Program-made: the position numbers and the translations under genes
Part shown: positions 36,139-46,072 of the stretch, piece by piece
How the letters are laid out: each line of letters begins with the position of its first letter
Position numbering within the stretch: position 1 is the first letter of the stretch
DNA from: Rikenellaceae bacterium
GTDB lineage: Bacteria > Bacteroidota > Bacteroidia > Bacteroidales > Rikenellaceae
NCBI GenBank assembly: GCA_021201795.1
Contig: JAJQEF010000045.1
Span: 1-51,844 of the forward strand
Direction of reading: 5' to 3'
Length of the DNA stretch: 51,844 nt
The notes under the pieces: generated by a model
The model's database searches: none
What the model was told of the DNA's origin: nothing
Seen by the model: the letters and a program-made list of their open reading frames with translations, nothing else

Positions 36139-38442
36139 AATATTATTTATATCGTTGGTTTTCACCGTTTTTTATGTGATTTCAGGATGTTCCACAACCA
36201 AACGGATACCCGAAGGAGAGATACTCTATACCGGAGTAAAAAAAATAAAAATTAACGATTCGATCGCATGCGACGTTCCTAAATCGGTAATATCCGACGT
36301 CAAATCACCCCTATCGGTCAAACCTAACAATCCGCTTTATTCTCCTTACATAAGAACTCCTCTTCCCATCGGGCTCTGGGCTTGGAACTATCTTTATACT
36401 CCCAAACAAAAGGGTTTTAAACACTGGCTATATAACAGGCTCGCTAAAGAACCTGTATTAATATCGGACGTACAACCGGAAGTACGCTTACGGGTAGTAT
36501 CTCAAATACTCGACAATAACGGCTATTTCGGATCGATATCGAGTTATGAAATGATAAGGAGCAAAAACAATCCCAAGAAGGCACGCTTAAGTTATTTCGT
36601 AAATATTCCTGAGCCTAAGTTCCTAGACAGCGTTTTTTATCTTAGAGTAGAGGGGGATATGGGGCGGATCATCGACAGCATGAGACTGATCTCCCCTATC
36701 CAACCGGGCCTGCAGTATAATCTGGACACGCTGGCCAGTGAACGGATAAAAATCACTAATACCCTGAGAAACAACGGATATTATTATTTCCGACCGGATT
36801 ATATCGAATATCTTGCCGATACGACACGAAAAGAGAATACCGTCGACCTGAAAATGAAATTCAGCAGCGGTACACCTTCCGAAGTACTACGTACCTACGA
36901 TATAGGGGATATTAATATTACCGTCATGAATTATACTTCGGGAGGGGATTTCGATACTATCGAATATAACGATCTGAAAATTATTTATAATACTCCGCGA
37001 CGTATGCGACCACGGATACTTTCAGAAGCGGTAAACATAAAAAAAGGAGACAAGTATACCGTAAACGCACAGACAAAAAACCAGAACGATCTTAATTCAC
37101 TGGGAGTGTTCCGGTATGTGAATCTGAACATCGTTCCACTGGATTCGATCGGCGAATCGAATCTGCTGGACGTCAATATCGCAGCAGAAATGGATCAACC
37201 GTTACAGGCGGAATTGGAGGCGGACGTATATTCCAAGTCGAACAGCTTTGTCGGGCCGGGTGCCATATTTTCAGTAAGACACAACAATATTTTCAAAGGT
37301 GCTGAAGTATTGACAATTCAATTAACAGGATCATACGAATGGCAGACAGGGAACAAAAGACAGATTGAGGGAGATTCAAAACTTATAAATTCATACGAAC
37401 TCGGCGTGACAGCCTCTTTAAGCATCCCCAGATTTACTCCGCGTATGTTTAACAGACTCACATATCCCACTGGAACAGTGTTCCAACTTGGTGTCGATCT
37501 GCTGAATCGTCCCGGATATTTCCGGATGCTTTCACTTAACGGTTCCGCAAATTACAACTTCCAGACATCGCCGTATAGTTTTCATACCGTTACTCCATTT
37601 AAGCTCGTATATACAAAACTGCTTAATTCCACCGATTCGTTCAATGAAACGATGGATCAGAATCCGGCAATCGCACTTAGCTTCCGCGACCAATTGATTC
37701 CGTCTATGGGATACACTTATACATACGACAGAAGTTTCGGACAAAAACAAAGGGATCGCCTGTTCCGGCAAACGAGCCTCACCTCTGCGGGTAATATAAT
37801 TTATGGAATATCGAGCCTGTTCGGAGCCAAAGGAGACGACAGGAAAATATTCGGGGTAGAATATTCCCAATTCCTGAAACTTACTACGGAACTTCGGCAC
37901 TATCACCGTATAGGGAAAAAAACACACTTGCGACAAGATTCCTTGCAGGTGTCGGTTATGCTTATGCCAATTCTACAGTGATGCCATACAGCGAACAGTT
38001 TTACATAGGAGGAGCCAACAGCATCCGTGCATTCACGATTCGCTCGATTGGTCCGGGAAGCTACAAGCCTTCGGATTAAACGAACTCACGCAGCTATCTC
38101 GATCAAACCGGGGATTTTAAACTTGAAGCAAATATTGAGTTCCGTTTCGCGATTATGAACAGGCTCAACGGAGCTGTATTTCTGGATGCGGGTAATATCT
38201 GTCTGTTAAGAAATGATCCTCTGCGTCCGGGAGCACACTTGCGTGCAAAAGGATTCTTTAGCGAAATAGCCCTTGGAACCGGAGCAGGACTAAGATATGA
38301 CATAAGTTATCTGGTAATCCGCGCGGATCTGGGTATCGGGTTACATACGCCATATTCGAATCCTGACAACGGAGGATATTTCAACACTCCGAGATTTAAG
38401 GACAACATCGGATTTTACCTTGCGATAGGCTATCCCTTCTAA
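36122..38442 (+). pseudogene. TamL/TamA-like outer-membrane assembly lipoprotein, frameshifted and with an internal stop
   Basis: An Omp85-family protein of the Bacteroidota lipoprotein type: hydrophobic leader ending in VISGC, with the lipidated Cys at residue 23, POTRA-like domains (about 45-340, for example SLGVFRYVNLNIV), and a C-terminal barrel. The frame from ATG 36122 runs off at a TGA at 37979. Barrel sequence continues one frame away with TRFLAGVGYAYANST and the Omp85 motif YIGGANSIRAF. The shift lies at A7 (37916-37922); eight A would restore it, reading GKKNTLATRF. A second lesion, TAA at 38077-38079 in GPGSYKPSD-TNSRSYLD, interrupts the restored frame before the end GFYLAIGYPF. 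Two independent lesions make real decay more likely than one error. Confidence 0.82.
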
Positions 38443-38446
38443 TACG

Positions 38447-38475
38447 AAAAAGCCCTGTTAAACAGGGCTTTTTTA
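38447..38475. terminator. terminator between tamL and efp
   Basis: AGCCCTGTT (38451-38459) pairs with AACAGGGCT (38461-38469), flanked by A4 and T6. It serves the converging tamL and efp transcripts. Confidence 0.88.
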
Positions 38476-38480
38476 TAGGT

Positions 38481-39047
38481 TTATTTTATTCTTTCGTAGT
38501 ATTCACGTGTGCGCGTATCCACACGAATTTTCTCTCCCGTATTGATAAATAACGGAACCCTTATCGTCGCACCGGTTTCCACAGTCGCTGGTTTAAGAGA
38601 GTTTGTCGAAGCGGTATCGCCTTTAATACCTGGTTCGGTATAAGTCACCTCCATATCGATCATAGGAGGAAGTTCTGCTGTTAATACAGATTCCTTTTCT
38701 GTGTGGAACATAACCTCGACAATCTGTCCTTCTTTCATTAGATCGGAATTATTGATAAGATTGCGGTCTATCTGTATCTGTTCAAACGTTTCAGTGTGCA
38801 TAAAATTACATCCCATGTCATCCTCGTAAAGATACTGATACGGGCGGCGCTCCACTCTTACAGGTTCGATCTTTTCACCTGCTGAAAAAGTATGATCTAT
38901 GGTACGTCCGTTTTCCAGATTTTTGATTTTAGTCCTTACGAAAGCAGGGCCCTTTCCGGGTTTTACGTGCTGGAACTCTACGATAGAAAAAGTTTTGCCG
39001 TTAAGTTCTATACACATTCCGTTCTTTATGTCTGCTGTTGTTGCCAT
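38481..39047 (-). CDS. efp: translation elongation factor P
   Basis: EF-P relieves ribosome stalling at polyproline stretches. The 188-residue protein has three beta-barrel domains: the N-terminal KOW-like domain with the modifiable lysine tip [10 protein letters not shown] (Lys32), the OB domain ([20 protein letters not shown]), and the C-terminal domain with the signature [20 protein letters not shown]. Length is typical. No modification enzyme gene is nearby. The gene is intact and independent of the tam genes, which converge on it. Confidence 0.96.
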   Translation of the reverse strand: MATTADIKNGMCIELNGKTFSIVEFQHVKPGKGPAFVRTKIKNLENGRTIDHTFSAGEKIEPVRVERRPYQYLYEDDMGCNFMHTETFEQIQIDRNLINNSDLMKEGQIVEVMFHTEKESVLTAELPPMIDMEVTYTEPGIKGDTASTNSLKPATVETGATIRVPLFINTGEKIRVDTRTREYYERIK

Positions 39048-39139
39048 TTATTTTATGTTTTTGTTTTCAGAAATGCAAATATCCGTTTTTTTATCCTAAA
39101 ATACAATAGAAAGCGGATAATACCTGATGTATTGCGGAT

Positions 39140-41395
39140 TTAATAAAACAACCCCTTACGGTTAAATATGGTGTAACCGAAATTAAAGACTACGAACCTG
39201 TTTTTTTTTCCTGCATCGAAATTGGTTAGCGTAAGACTTGCCGCACCTATTGGAGTCTGATAGACCAGCGTCGAGTTAAAAATATACCTGATCCTTTGTG
39301 ATGGCGCCTGCACGAAGTCGCTGTCGAATTTATCGGCCGCAAATGCGTAAACATTGTTCTTGAGATAAAAATTATCCATGAAATGGAACGTCGGCATTAT
39401 GCCGAGCCCGATATAGCTGTCTCCCCTGAAACGGTCTATATAAAGGGATTTACTATAAGAGGTAGGAGTAAACGACGGTGCGGTAAAATTCGTCAAATGG
39501 TAATCATGGAACGACGGTCGTGTAGTAACTACCGCTTCCGCAGATAATCCCAAGGAGAACCATTTAGCCAAAGAAAAATAATCCTCACGACTGAACTTAG
39601 CCCCGAACCATATTTTGTTATTTTTTATATGGAGCCCGTTATCTTTATATTTTTCATTTCCATTCACGTATATCACCGACGCAGATTGGTATACACCGTT
39701 TGTCGGGTATTGAGAATAATCAAGAGTGTTTTTAAGCAACTCCAACTGCACTCCCACGTAATTGAAATCGGAACGTGAAATAATTTCCGCCAGTTTATCT
39801 TCCGTTGTATTGTAATATTTATAATCGTTCACTCCGTAATTTACCCTGAATTGTAAAACGGTGCTTCTTCCCGGAGGCATTCCCAGTGATACTGAAAGAA
39901 ATTTATCGATACTTTGGTTAAAACCGAAATTAGCATACTGGCTCTTATCGCTTCCTTTGGAATAATTATAATTATTGTAGTTGAAGAACAGGTCGTAATA
40001 AAACGGAGACCACAAATAAAAATCGCTTCGAAGTCCCAACGACATAGAAGTATAAAGCGATCCTAAGGTTCCGTCGAAGCGGAAGCTGTAAGCACTCTTA
40101 TCAATTATTTTGTACTCGAGTCCCACGTATGCCTGGTTGAGATAAGTCGAGGATATATTGCCGCCTACCTTAATCCTGAAACTGGGTTTAGTTTTTAATT
40201 CAAGCCCTATCTTAAAATATCCGGTAGTATCATCATAAAAAACATGCGGAAATTCGGAAACGATATCTCCTTCGGACAACATTTTGAAATATTCAGATTT
40301 AAATTCCTGAAATGTAAATTTCTCGTCTCCGTGATTAAAACCCAGAAGATTACTGACATAACGTTCCTGTCCCGGATTAAGCCCCTTTATTTCATAATCT
40401 TCAAAAATAAGCTGTGGGATAAGGGATCTGAACGCCAGCCTTTTATTATACAACTCCTCGTCACTCACTCTTCTGGGTATCCTCATTTTAATAGAGTCCA
40501 TAAGCTGCATGGCATCCTGATATCCGGCATCGATAATATACTGGGCACGTGAAAAATCCAGCATACTGACATCCTTGAAGATCCTCTCGACCATTATTCC
40601 TTTATCTTCCGGAAGATCGTAATCGGTACGCATCATCATTATAGCCTCAATCTGTTCCATTAGATTATTTTCATCAGGCAATTTAGTTCCTCCGTCGACA
40701 CACTTCCCTCCTATAAGGATATCCGGATCGAAATCATTCTCAACTACCTCCCACGGGAAATTATTATAAATACCTCCATCATAAAGCAGCACCGAATCTT
40801 CTTTTACAGGTTTAAATACGAACGGAATACTCATCGAAGAGCGGATCGCAGTCCCCACGTCTCCGGATCTGAAAACGACCTGTTTCTTATTGTAAACATC
40901 CGATGCAACACATCTGAATGGTATAGGCAGATTATCGAAGTCTCCTTCTGCCACAGCAGACGCAGCGGAAAAAATATCGATAAAAGACATATCTATTTGT
41001 GTGGAAGGGATTATATTCGTAGGGAGTGCCGCAATATTATTCTTGGATTTAAAATCGAGATTGAGCGTAACCATGGACTGATCCGGATACATCCTCTTGA
41101 AATAAAAGAAATACCTGCTCTCAATTTTTCCCGTGAGCCATAATTTTACCTGATCCGAAAGAAAAAGTTTTTCCATTTCTTCCGGACTATATCCGATAGA
41201 ATACAGGCCGGCAACAATAGATCCCATAGATGTTCCCGCAATATAATCGATAGGTATGTTATTTTCTTCCAGAGCCTTTATCAGACCTATATGATAAAGT
41301 CCCTTAGCCCCTCCTCCGCTCAACACCAAACCAACCTTTTGGGCGCTTACCGATAATACCGAAAAAAATACGATTACGGCTGTCAGATACTTCAT
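39140..41395 (-). CDS. patatin-like phospholipase with outer-membrane barrel domain
   Basis: The 751-residue protein resembles the PlpD type. After a signal peptide (YLTAVIVFFSVLSVSAQ) comes a patatin domain (20-320) with the oxyanion loop GGGAKGLYHIG, the nucleophile elbow GTSMGSIVAGL and the catalytic Asp in YDGGIYNNFP. A POTRA-like linker (about 335-400) and a C-terminal Omp85-type 16-stranded barrel follow, ending VVFNFGYTIFN-like strands. PlpD-type proteins are secreted esterases anchored by their own barrel; the lipid target here is unknown. The frame is intact, unlike the related barrel of tamL 1 kb away. Confidence 0.9.
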   Translation of the reverse strand: MKYLTAVIVFFSVLSVSAQKVGLVLSGGGAKGLYHIGLIKALEENNIPIDYIAGTSMGSIVAGLYSIGYSPEEMEKLFLSDQVKLWLTGKIESRYFFYFKRMYPDQSMVTLNLDFKSKNNIAALPTNIIPSTQIDMSFIDIFSAASAVAEGDFDNLPIPFRCVASDVYNKKQVVFRSGDVGTAIRSSMSIPFVFKPVKEDSVLLYDGGIYNNFPWEVVENDFDPDILIGGKCVDGGTKLPDENNLMEQIEAIMMMRTDYDLPEDKGIMVERIFKDVSMLDFSRAQYIIDAGYQDAMQLMDSIKMRIPRRVSDEELYNKRLAFRSLIPQLIFEDYEIKGLNPGQERYVSNLLGFNHGDEKFTFQEFKSEYFKMLSEGDIVSEFPHVFYDDTTGYFKIGLELKTKPSFRIKVGGNISSTYLNQAYVGLEYKIIDKSAYSFRFDGTLGSLYTSMSLGLRSDFYLWSPFYYDLFFNYNNYNYSKGSDKSQYANFGFNQSIDKFLSVSLGMPPGRSTVLQFRVNYGVNDYKYYNTTEDKLAEIISRSDFNYVGVQLELLKNTLDYSQYPTNGVYQSASVIYVNGNEKYKDNGLHIKNNKIWFGAKFSREDYFSLAKWFSLGLSAEAVVTTRPSFHDYHLTNFTAPSFTPTSYSKSLYIDRFRGDSYIGLGIMPTFHFMDNFYLKNNVYAFAADKFDSDFVQAPSQRIRYIFNSTLVYQTPIGAASLTLTNFDAGKKNRFVVFNFGYTIFNRKGLFY

Positions 41396-41405
41396 AATTT
41401 ATTCT

Positions 41406-41436
41406 TTTGAACCTAAAATATAAATTAGTACTTTTG
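41406..41436 (+). promoter_or_regulatory. promoter of the pheS operon
   Basis: TTTG at 41406-41409, 19-bp spacer, TACTTTTG at 41429-41436: a full consensus Bacteroidota promoter. It predicts a leader of about 150 bases before pheS, AT-rich and with a 5-bp GGCTC/GAGCC stem near 41509-41528. Confidence 0.7.
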
Positions 41437-41590
41437 TAGATTAACTATAGTTACACGACAGTGTTAACACAAAATATCCTGCAAGTTAATTATTTAAGTT
41501 TAATTAACGGCTCTAAACAAAACGAGCCCTTAAAAAAGACTTAGTTTTACAAATAAAAACACTTTAGTAGTAGAGTTATAGCAAAACAAT

Positions 41591-42610
41591 ATGATAAACA
41601 AGATCGAATCTTTACTTAAGGAAACGAAAGAGTTCAGTCCTAAAAACCCTACTGAAATCGAAGAATTCAGAATAAAAATGCTTGGAAAAAAAGGAGCTGT
41701 AACTGAAATTTTCGAAGAATTCAAAACTATACCGGGGGAGAAGAAAAAAGAATTCGGACAAAAAATAAACGCCCTGAAAAATGCGGTTCAGCAAAAAATA
41801 GAAGAGATAAAAAATTCTTTGACTGCATCGTACGATTATGAAAAAATGGACGACCCTTCCCGTCCGGGAAATAACGCCCCTATCGGGTCACGACATCCGA
41901 TATCCCTTGTCAAAAATGAAATAATAGAAATATTTACGCGTCTGGGATACACCGTTGCGGACGGACCGGAAATAGAAGACGACTGGCATGTATTTTCCGC
42001 ATTAAATTTCCCTCCGGAACATCCGGCAAGGGACATGCAGGATACTTTTTTCATCGAAAAAGATCCGGACGTACTACTGAGAACCCACACCAGTTCGATA
42101 CAGGTGCGTGTAATGGAAACACAACAACCGCCAATACGTGTGATATGTCCGGGAAGAGTATTCAGGAATGAAGCTATATCTGCGCGGGCACACTGTATCT
42201 TCCATCAGGTCGAAGGGCTGTATATAGACGAAAATGTAACTTTCGCGGATCTAAAGCAATCTATTCTATACTTCGCAAAGGACCTTTTCGGAGAGGACGC
42301 TACTATCAGACTCCGCCCTTCATACTTCCCGTTCACAGAACCGTCCGCAGAAGTGGATGTTTCATGTAATCTTTGCGGAGGTAAAGGATGTGCAGTATGC
42401 AAAGGTTCCGGGTGGCTGGAGATAATGGGATGCGGAATGGTTGATCCGAATGTACTGGAATCATGCGGAATAGACAGCAATAAATATTCCGGTTTCGCGT
42501 TTGGTATGGGTATTGAACGTATATCGATGTTGAAATACGGGGTCAGGGACCTCCGTTTGTATTTTGAAAACGACCTTCGCTTCCTAAGACAGTTCGACTC
42601 GGTCATCTGA
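41591..42610 (+). CDS. pheS: phenylalanine-tRNA ligase alpha subunit
   Basis: PheS forms the catalytic part of the (alpha beta)2 PheRS. The 339-residue protein has an N-terminal coiled-coil (1-95) for tRNA contact, then the class II core: motif 2 RVFRNEAISARAHCIFHQVEG, a zinc-ribbon-like cysteine cluster CNLCGGKGCAVCKGSG, and motif 3 GFAFGMGIERISML. PheT is not adjacent, as is common outside Proteobacteria. It heads a run of six tightly packed genes (pheS to mnmG) and has a perfect promoter and a long leader. Regulation by leader attenuation is possible but not shown. Confidence 0.95.
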   Translation: MINKIESLLKETKEFSPKNPTEIEEFRIKMLGKKGAVTEIFEEFKTIPGEKKKEFGQKINALKNAVQQKIEEIKNSLTASYDYEKMDDPSRPGNNAPIGSRHPISLVKNEIIEIFTRLGYTVADGPEIEDDWHVFSALNFPPEHPARDMQDTFFIEKDPDVLLRTHTSSIQVRVMETQQPPIRVICPGRVFRNEAISARAHCIFHQVEGLYIDENVTFADLKQSILYFAKDLFGEDATIRLRPSYFPFTEPSAEVDVSCNLCGGKGCAVCKGSGWLEIMGCGMVDPNVLESCGIDSNKYSGFAFGMGIERISMLKYGVRDLRLYFENDLRFLRQFDSVI

Positions 42611-42620
42611 TCCGGTTATT

Positions 42621-44372
42621 ATGAAAATAAAGCATTATCTATCAATATTCGCCGTTCTATTTACATTCGGCTCATGTTTTACGGCAAGGCCCGTGCAAAG
42701 TATCGATCAGGCATACTCGCTTCCTGAAATACCGGTAGAGTATGACGAATCGATGGCCGCATCTTTTTATTTCCTTAACGGATTTAAATTAATGAATATT
42801 TACGGCGATTCGGTTAATGCCCTTAAAAATTACAGAAAAGCTCTTGAATACGATCCGGAACATTCCGCGACGTTTTATGAGATGGCAAATATACAACAGT
42901 TCAACAATCTGGATATTGCTCTTGCTGCGAGCCACCGTGCGAATAAACTCGAAAACAAGAATCTGTGGTATCAACTACAGTTGGGTCAACTGCTTATCAT
43001 GGCGGAAAAATACGATTCGGCACTGCTGGTATATAACAGGATTAAAGAGATCGCACCTAGTAATCCGGATAATTACCGGTATCTCGCAGCTCTTTACGAA
43101 CAAACCGGCGAAATTAATAAGGCAATAGCCATTCTTGATTCTGCGGAGACAAGATTCGGACTCATCGATAATATAAGTACCTACAAGAGGGTTTTATTAA
43201 TAAATGCAGGTTTGATAAACGAAGCCATCTCGGAATCCGAAAGAATGGCAGCAAATTTCCCGTACGACGAAAGAAATTACGTTATTTTAGGAGAACTTTA
43301 TCTTCGTACCAACAAAGATTCCCTGGCTTACGAAGCATTGCAAAAAGCGCTTGAAATAGATATTCACAGCGTAGATGCTCTCGCTTCTTTAACAGATTAC
43401 TATCTGAAGCAGAAAGACATCGAGAATTTCCTTCTTACAACAAAGAAATTGTTTGATTCGGACAGGATCCCGGTAGAGTTTAAGATTAATTTTTTTAACG
43501 GTGTAATCGCAAATTCTCCATTTTACAAGGACCATTATTTAAGAGTGGCGGATCTGATCTCAGCCCTAATAATAAGACATCCGGGCAATTATGGTGTAAT
43601 GAATCTTTATGCCCACCATCTGCTGAAATCCGGAAATCTGGAAGACCCTGCAAATATATATAAATCAACACTTAACGACAGCATAACCCTTCACGCCTTG
43701 AGCATGGTCATCGCCCTGGAACATTTTATGGAAAGAAGGGATTCCGTTTTAAAATACATGGATATAGCTTTGGAAAATTTTCCTAAAGATGTCGATCTTT
43801 ATCTCCGGAAAAGTTATTTCCACATGTCCCAGCGCGAATTTAAAGATGCGGAAAAAACTTTGGAGAATGCGCTTAAACACGCAGAAAACGATTCCATTAA
43901 AAGCGCGATTTATTCATCTATCGGTGACGTTCGATATGGTGAAGACAGTCTGAATTTTAAACGTATCTATCCGCTTTACGATAAAGCCCTTAAATTGAAT
44001 CCTGAGAATAAAATAACTTTGAACAATTACAGTTATTATCTCTCACTTGAAGGTAAAAACCTTGATAAAGCCTTGGAAATGATAGAAAAAGTTATGGAAC
44101 TGGAGCCAGGCAATTCGATTTATATCGATACTTACGGATGGGTGCTCTACCGTATGGGGAGATATGAAGAAGCCAAAAAAGTATTGAGGCAGGCTGTTTC
44201 GCTCGACGCCCATGCCAATGCGGAACTCTTTTTCCACTATGGGGAAGTACTATTCGAATTGAAAGAATATTTCATGGCAACCATATATTGGAATAAAGCC
44301 CTTGAACACGGTTACGATAAAAAAATAATCGAAGAACGGTTAAAAACTGTTGAAGAAATACAAAGACAATGA
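42621..44372 (+). CDS. TPR-repeat lipoprotein
   Basis: A 583-residue lipoprotein: leader KIKHYLSIFAVLFTFGSC with a lipobox FGSC (Cys19), then a large solenoid of tetratricopeptide repeats through almost the whole length (for example ALKNYRKALEYDPEHSATFY, AYEALQKALEIDIHSVDALA, YDKALKLNPENKITLNNYSY). Typical use is protein-protein scaffolding on the inner face of the outer membrane; no partner is identified. It begins 10 bp after pheS and overlaps the EnvC-like gene by 4 bp (ATGA), so it is part of the same transcript. In many Bacteroidales a DUF4292 gene lies between these two, from memory; it is absent here. Confidence 0.88.
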   Translation: MKIKHYLSIFAVLFTFGSCFTARPVQSIDQAYSLPEIPVEYDESMAASFYFLNGFKLMNIYGDSVNALKNYRKALEYDPEHSATFYEMANIQQFNNLDIALAASHRANKLENKNLWYQLQLGQLLIMAEKYDSALLVYNRIKEIAPSNPDNYRYLAALYEQTGEINKAIAILDSAETRFGLIDNISTYKRVLLINAGLINEAISESERMAANFPYDERNYVILGELYLRTNKDSLAYEALQKALEIDIHSVDALASLTDYYLKQKDIENFLLTTKKLFDSDRIPVEFKINFFNGVIANSPFYKDHYLRVADLISALIIRHPGNYGVMNLYAHHLLKSGNLEDPANIYKSTLNDSITLHALSMVIALEHFMERRDSVLKYMDIALENFPKDVDLYLRKSYFHMSQREFKDAEKTLENALKHAENDSIKSAIYSSIGDVRYGEDSLNFKRIYPLYDKALKLNPENKITLNNYSYYLSLEGKNLDKALEMIEKVMELEPGNSIYIDTYGWVLYRMGRYEEAKKVLRQAVSLDAHANAELFFHYGEVLFELKEYFMATIYWNKALEHGYDKKIIEERLKTVEEIQRQ

Positions 44373-45562
44373 GAAAAACCATTCTTTTATTTGTATGCCT
44401 AATAGGATTTTTCACTGCTTCCGCCCAAACTATCGAACAACTGAAACAACAAATATCGAGAGCGGAACAGGAGATACGTTTAACTAACGATATCCTTTCA
44501 AAAACTCAGAAGGAGCAGTCTGTAAACAGCAGTCAGCTGTTGTTGGTAAGGAACAATATAACCAACCGCAGAAATATAATTTCCAATTTGGATAAACAGA
44601 TTAGCCTTATAAATTCAGATATCAGATCCAAGAACAATAATGTGTCGGCACTCGAAAAGGAACTGTCTGAGTTGAAGGAAGAATATGCTGATATGATATA
44701 CAGTTCATATAAGAATTATAAGCTCAACAATTTCATGGCATTTCTTTTTGCGGCAAAGGATTTTAACGATATCACAAGAAGAATATATTATATGAAGCGG
44801 TATACCTCAATGCGACAACAGAAGGCGGTTCTTATCGACTCATTGTCCTGCAATTTAAAAGAAGAAATACTTTCACTGGAGACTAAGAAATCCAACCTCG
44901 ACAGTACACTAAATTATAGGAGCCAGGAACTCACCAAATTAAGCGACGAAGAAAAAAATTATCGTATTATCGACACAAAGCTACGCTCGGAGGCTAAAAA
45001 ATATAACGACGAGATTAAAAAGAAGCAAAACGATATAGCCCAACTCGAAAAAAAAATACAACAGATAATTCAGGAACAGGCAAGAAAACAGAGTACTGTG
45101 CAAAGGAATGAGGCTGAGTCGGAATATTTCGTCAAACTATCAGGGAAGTTCGAGCAAAATAAAGGCAAGCTTCCCTACCCTGTCGCAGGAGGTGTTGTAA
45201 TTGAAAAATTCGGACGCCACCAATCGGCAATGTCCAATCAGATCACGGTCAATAAACAAGGAGTGTCTATTGCAGGAACTAAAGGCGCCAATGTAAGGGC
45301 TGTATTCGACGGTGAAGTAAGTGATATTTTTTCCATAGGTATTTGGGAATACAACATTGCCGTAACTCATGGAGAGTACATGACCATATATTGTAATATG
45401 GGCAGTATAAGCGTTAAAAAAGGAGATAAAATAGAAGGAAATCAAATTTTAGGACAGCTTTCGACACATAGCGACAACAACTACACATTGGAATTTTCGA
45501 TAGCGAAGATCAACAAACAAAGTGCTGTTATGCTCGATCCTGAACAATGGCTCAAACGTTAA
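44369..45562 (+). CDS. envC: EnvC-like murein hydrolase activator (degenerate M23 domain)
   Basis: The 397-residue periplasmic protein has a signal peptide (TILLFVCLIGFFTASAQ), a long coiled coil (about 20-255) and a C-terminal LytM/M23 fold (about 275-397: LPYPVAGGVVIEKFGRHQ, VRAVFDGEVSDIF, VAVTHGEYMTIYCNMG-like region, LDPEQWLKR). The usual zinc ligands are missing: the HxxxD position reads FGRHQ...QITV and the HxH/HFEI position reads LEFSI. E. coli EnvC is likewise inactive and works by activating amidases AmiA/AmiB for cell separation, so that is the expected role. The gene overlaps its upstream neighbour and ends 3 bp before the next. Confidence 0.88.
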   Translation: MRKTILLFVCLIGFFTASAQTIEQLKQQISRAEQEIRLTNDILSKTQKEQSVNSSQLLLVRNNITNRRNIISNLDKQISLINSDIRSKNNNVSALEKELSELKEEYADMIYSSYKNYKLNNFMAFLFAAKDFNDITRRIYYMKRYTSMRQQKAVLIDSLSCNLKEEILSLETKKSNLDSTLNYRSQELTKLSDEEKNYRIIDTKLRSEAKKYNDEIKKKQNDIAQLEKKIQQIIQEQARKQSTVQRNEAESEYFVKLSGKFEQNKGKLPYPVAGGVVIEKFGRHQSAMSNQITVNKQGVSIAGTKGANVRAVFDGEVSDIFSIGIWEYNIAVTHGEYMTIYCNMGSISVKKGDKIEGNQILGQLSTHSDNNYTLEFSIAKINKQSAVMLDPEQWLKR

Positions 45563-45565
45563 AAA

Positions 45566-46072
45566 ATGGAGAAATTTAAAATAAGCTGGAGCAGTCAGAT
45601 AAAGGTTATGACCATTTCTATCGCTACCATATTAATATTATGCCTTGTATACTTTGTCGCACGCGCCTATTCAAGCCCGACCACATACAGCCTGATCTTT
45701 CTTTCCGTAATCGGAAGCGCCATAATTTTATTCTTTATAGGATGCGTTATATCCTATCCTGTATCGATAGAAATAAACAATGAAAATATTATTTTAAAAA
45801 AATTATCAGGGAAACTTATTATTCCTATAAAAGAAATAACTACAATCGAAAGACGCTCCAATTTCGGTTTCGATTCGAAAAAATTCGGGAGCGGAGGATT
45901 TTTCGGTTTCAACGGTTTTTTCGTGAATGATGCAATTGGGAAATACACCGGATATGTTACCAATCAAAACAATATCTTCTGGGTAATTACCGAAAATAAA
46001 AAATACACGTTCAACTGTGACGAACCGGACAAATTTATCAGTCTTATAAAAAGTAAGATGAATCATGATTAA
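45566..46072 (+). CDS. membrane protein with bacterial PH-like domain
   Basis: The 168-residue protein has two N-terminal membrane segments (VMTISIATILILCLVYFVAR, about 14-33, and LIFLSVIGSAIILFFIGCVI, about 44-63). A soluble beta-rich domain follows (about 70-165), containing the glycine/phenylalanine-rich SGGFFGFNGFFVNDAIGKYT and a later KKYTFNCDEPDKFISLI, the pattern of bacterial PH domains in Bacteroidota. Function unknown. It overlaps ybeY by 8 bp and is 3 bp from envC, so it is cotranscribed with both cell-envelope and ribosome maturation genes. Confidence 0.75.
   Translation: MEKFKISWSSQIKVMTISIATILILCLVYFVARAYSSPTTYSLIFLSVIGSAIILFFIGCVISYPVSIEINNENIILKKLSGKLIIPIKEITTIERRSNFGFDSKKFGSGGFFGFNGFFVNDAIGKYTGYVTNQNNIFWVITENKKYTFNCDEPDKFISLIKSKMNHD

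Noticed and set aside
40540-40556. Further CACGTG sequences (near 4585, 4987, 38505 and 40545) as parS sites
   Set aside because: Only the central hexamer matches; the flanking arms do not fit GTTNCACGTGNAAC.
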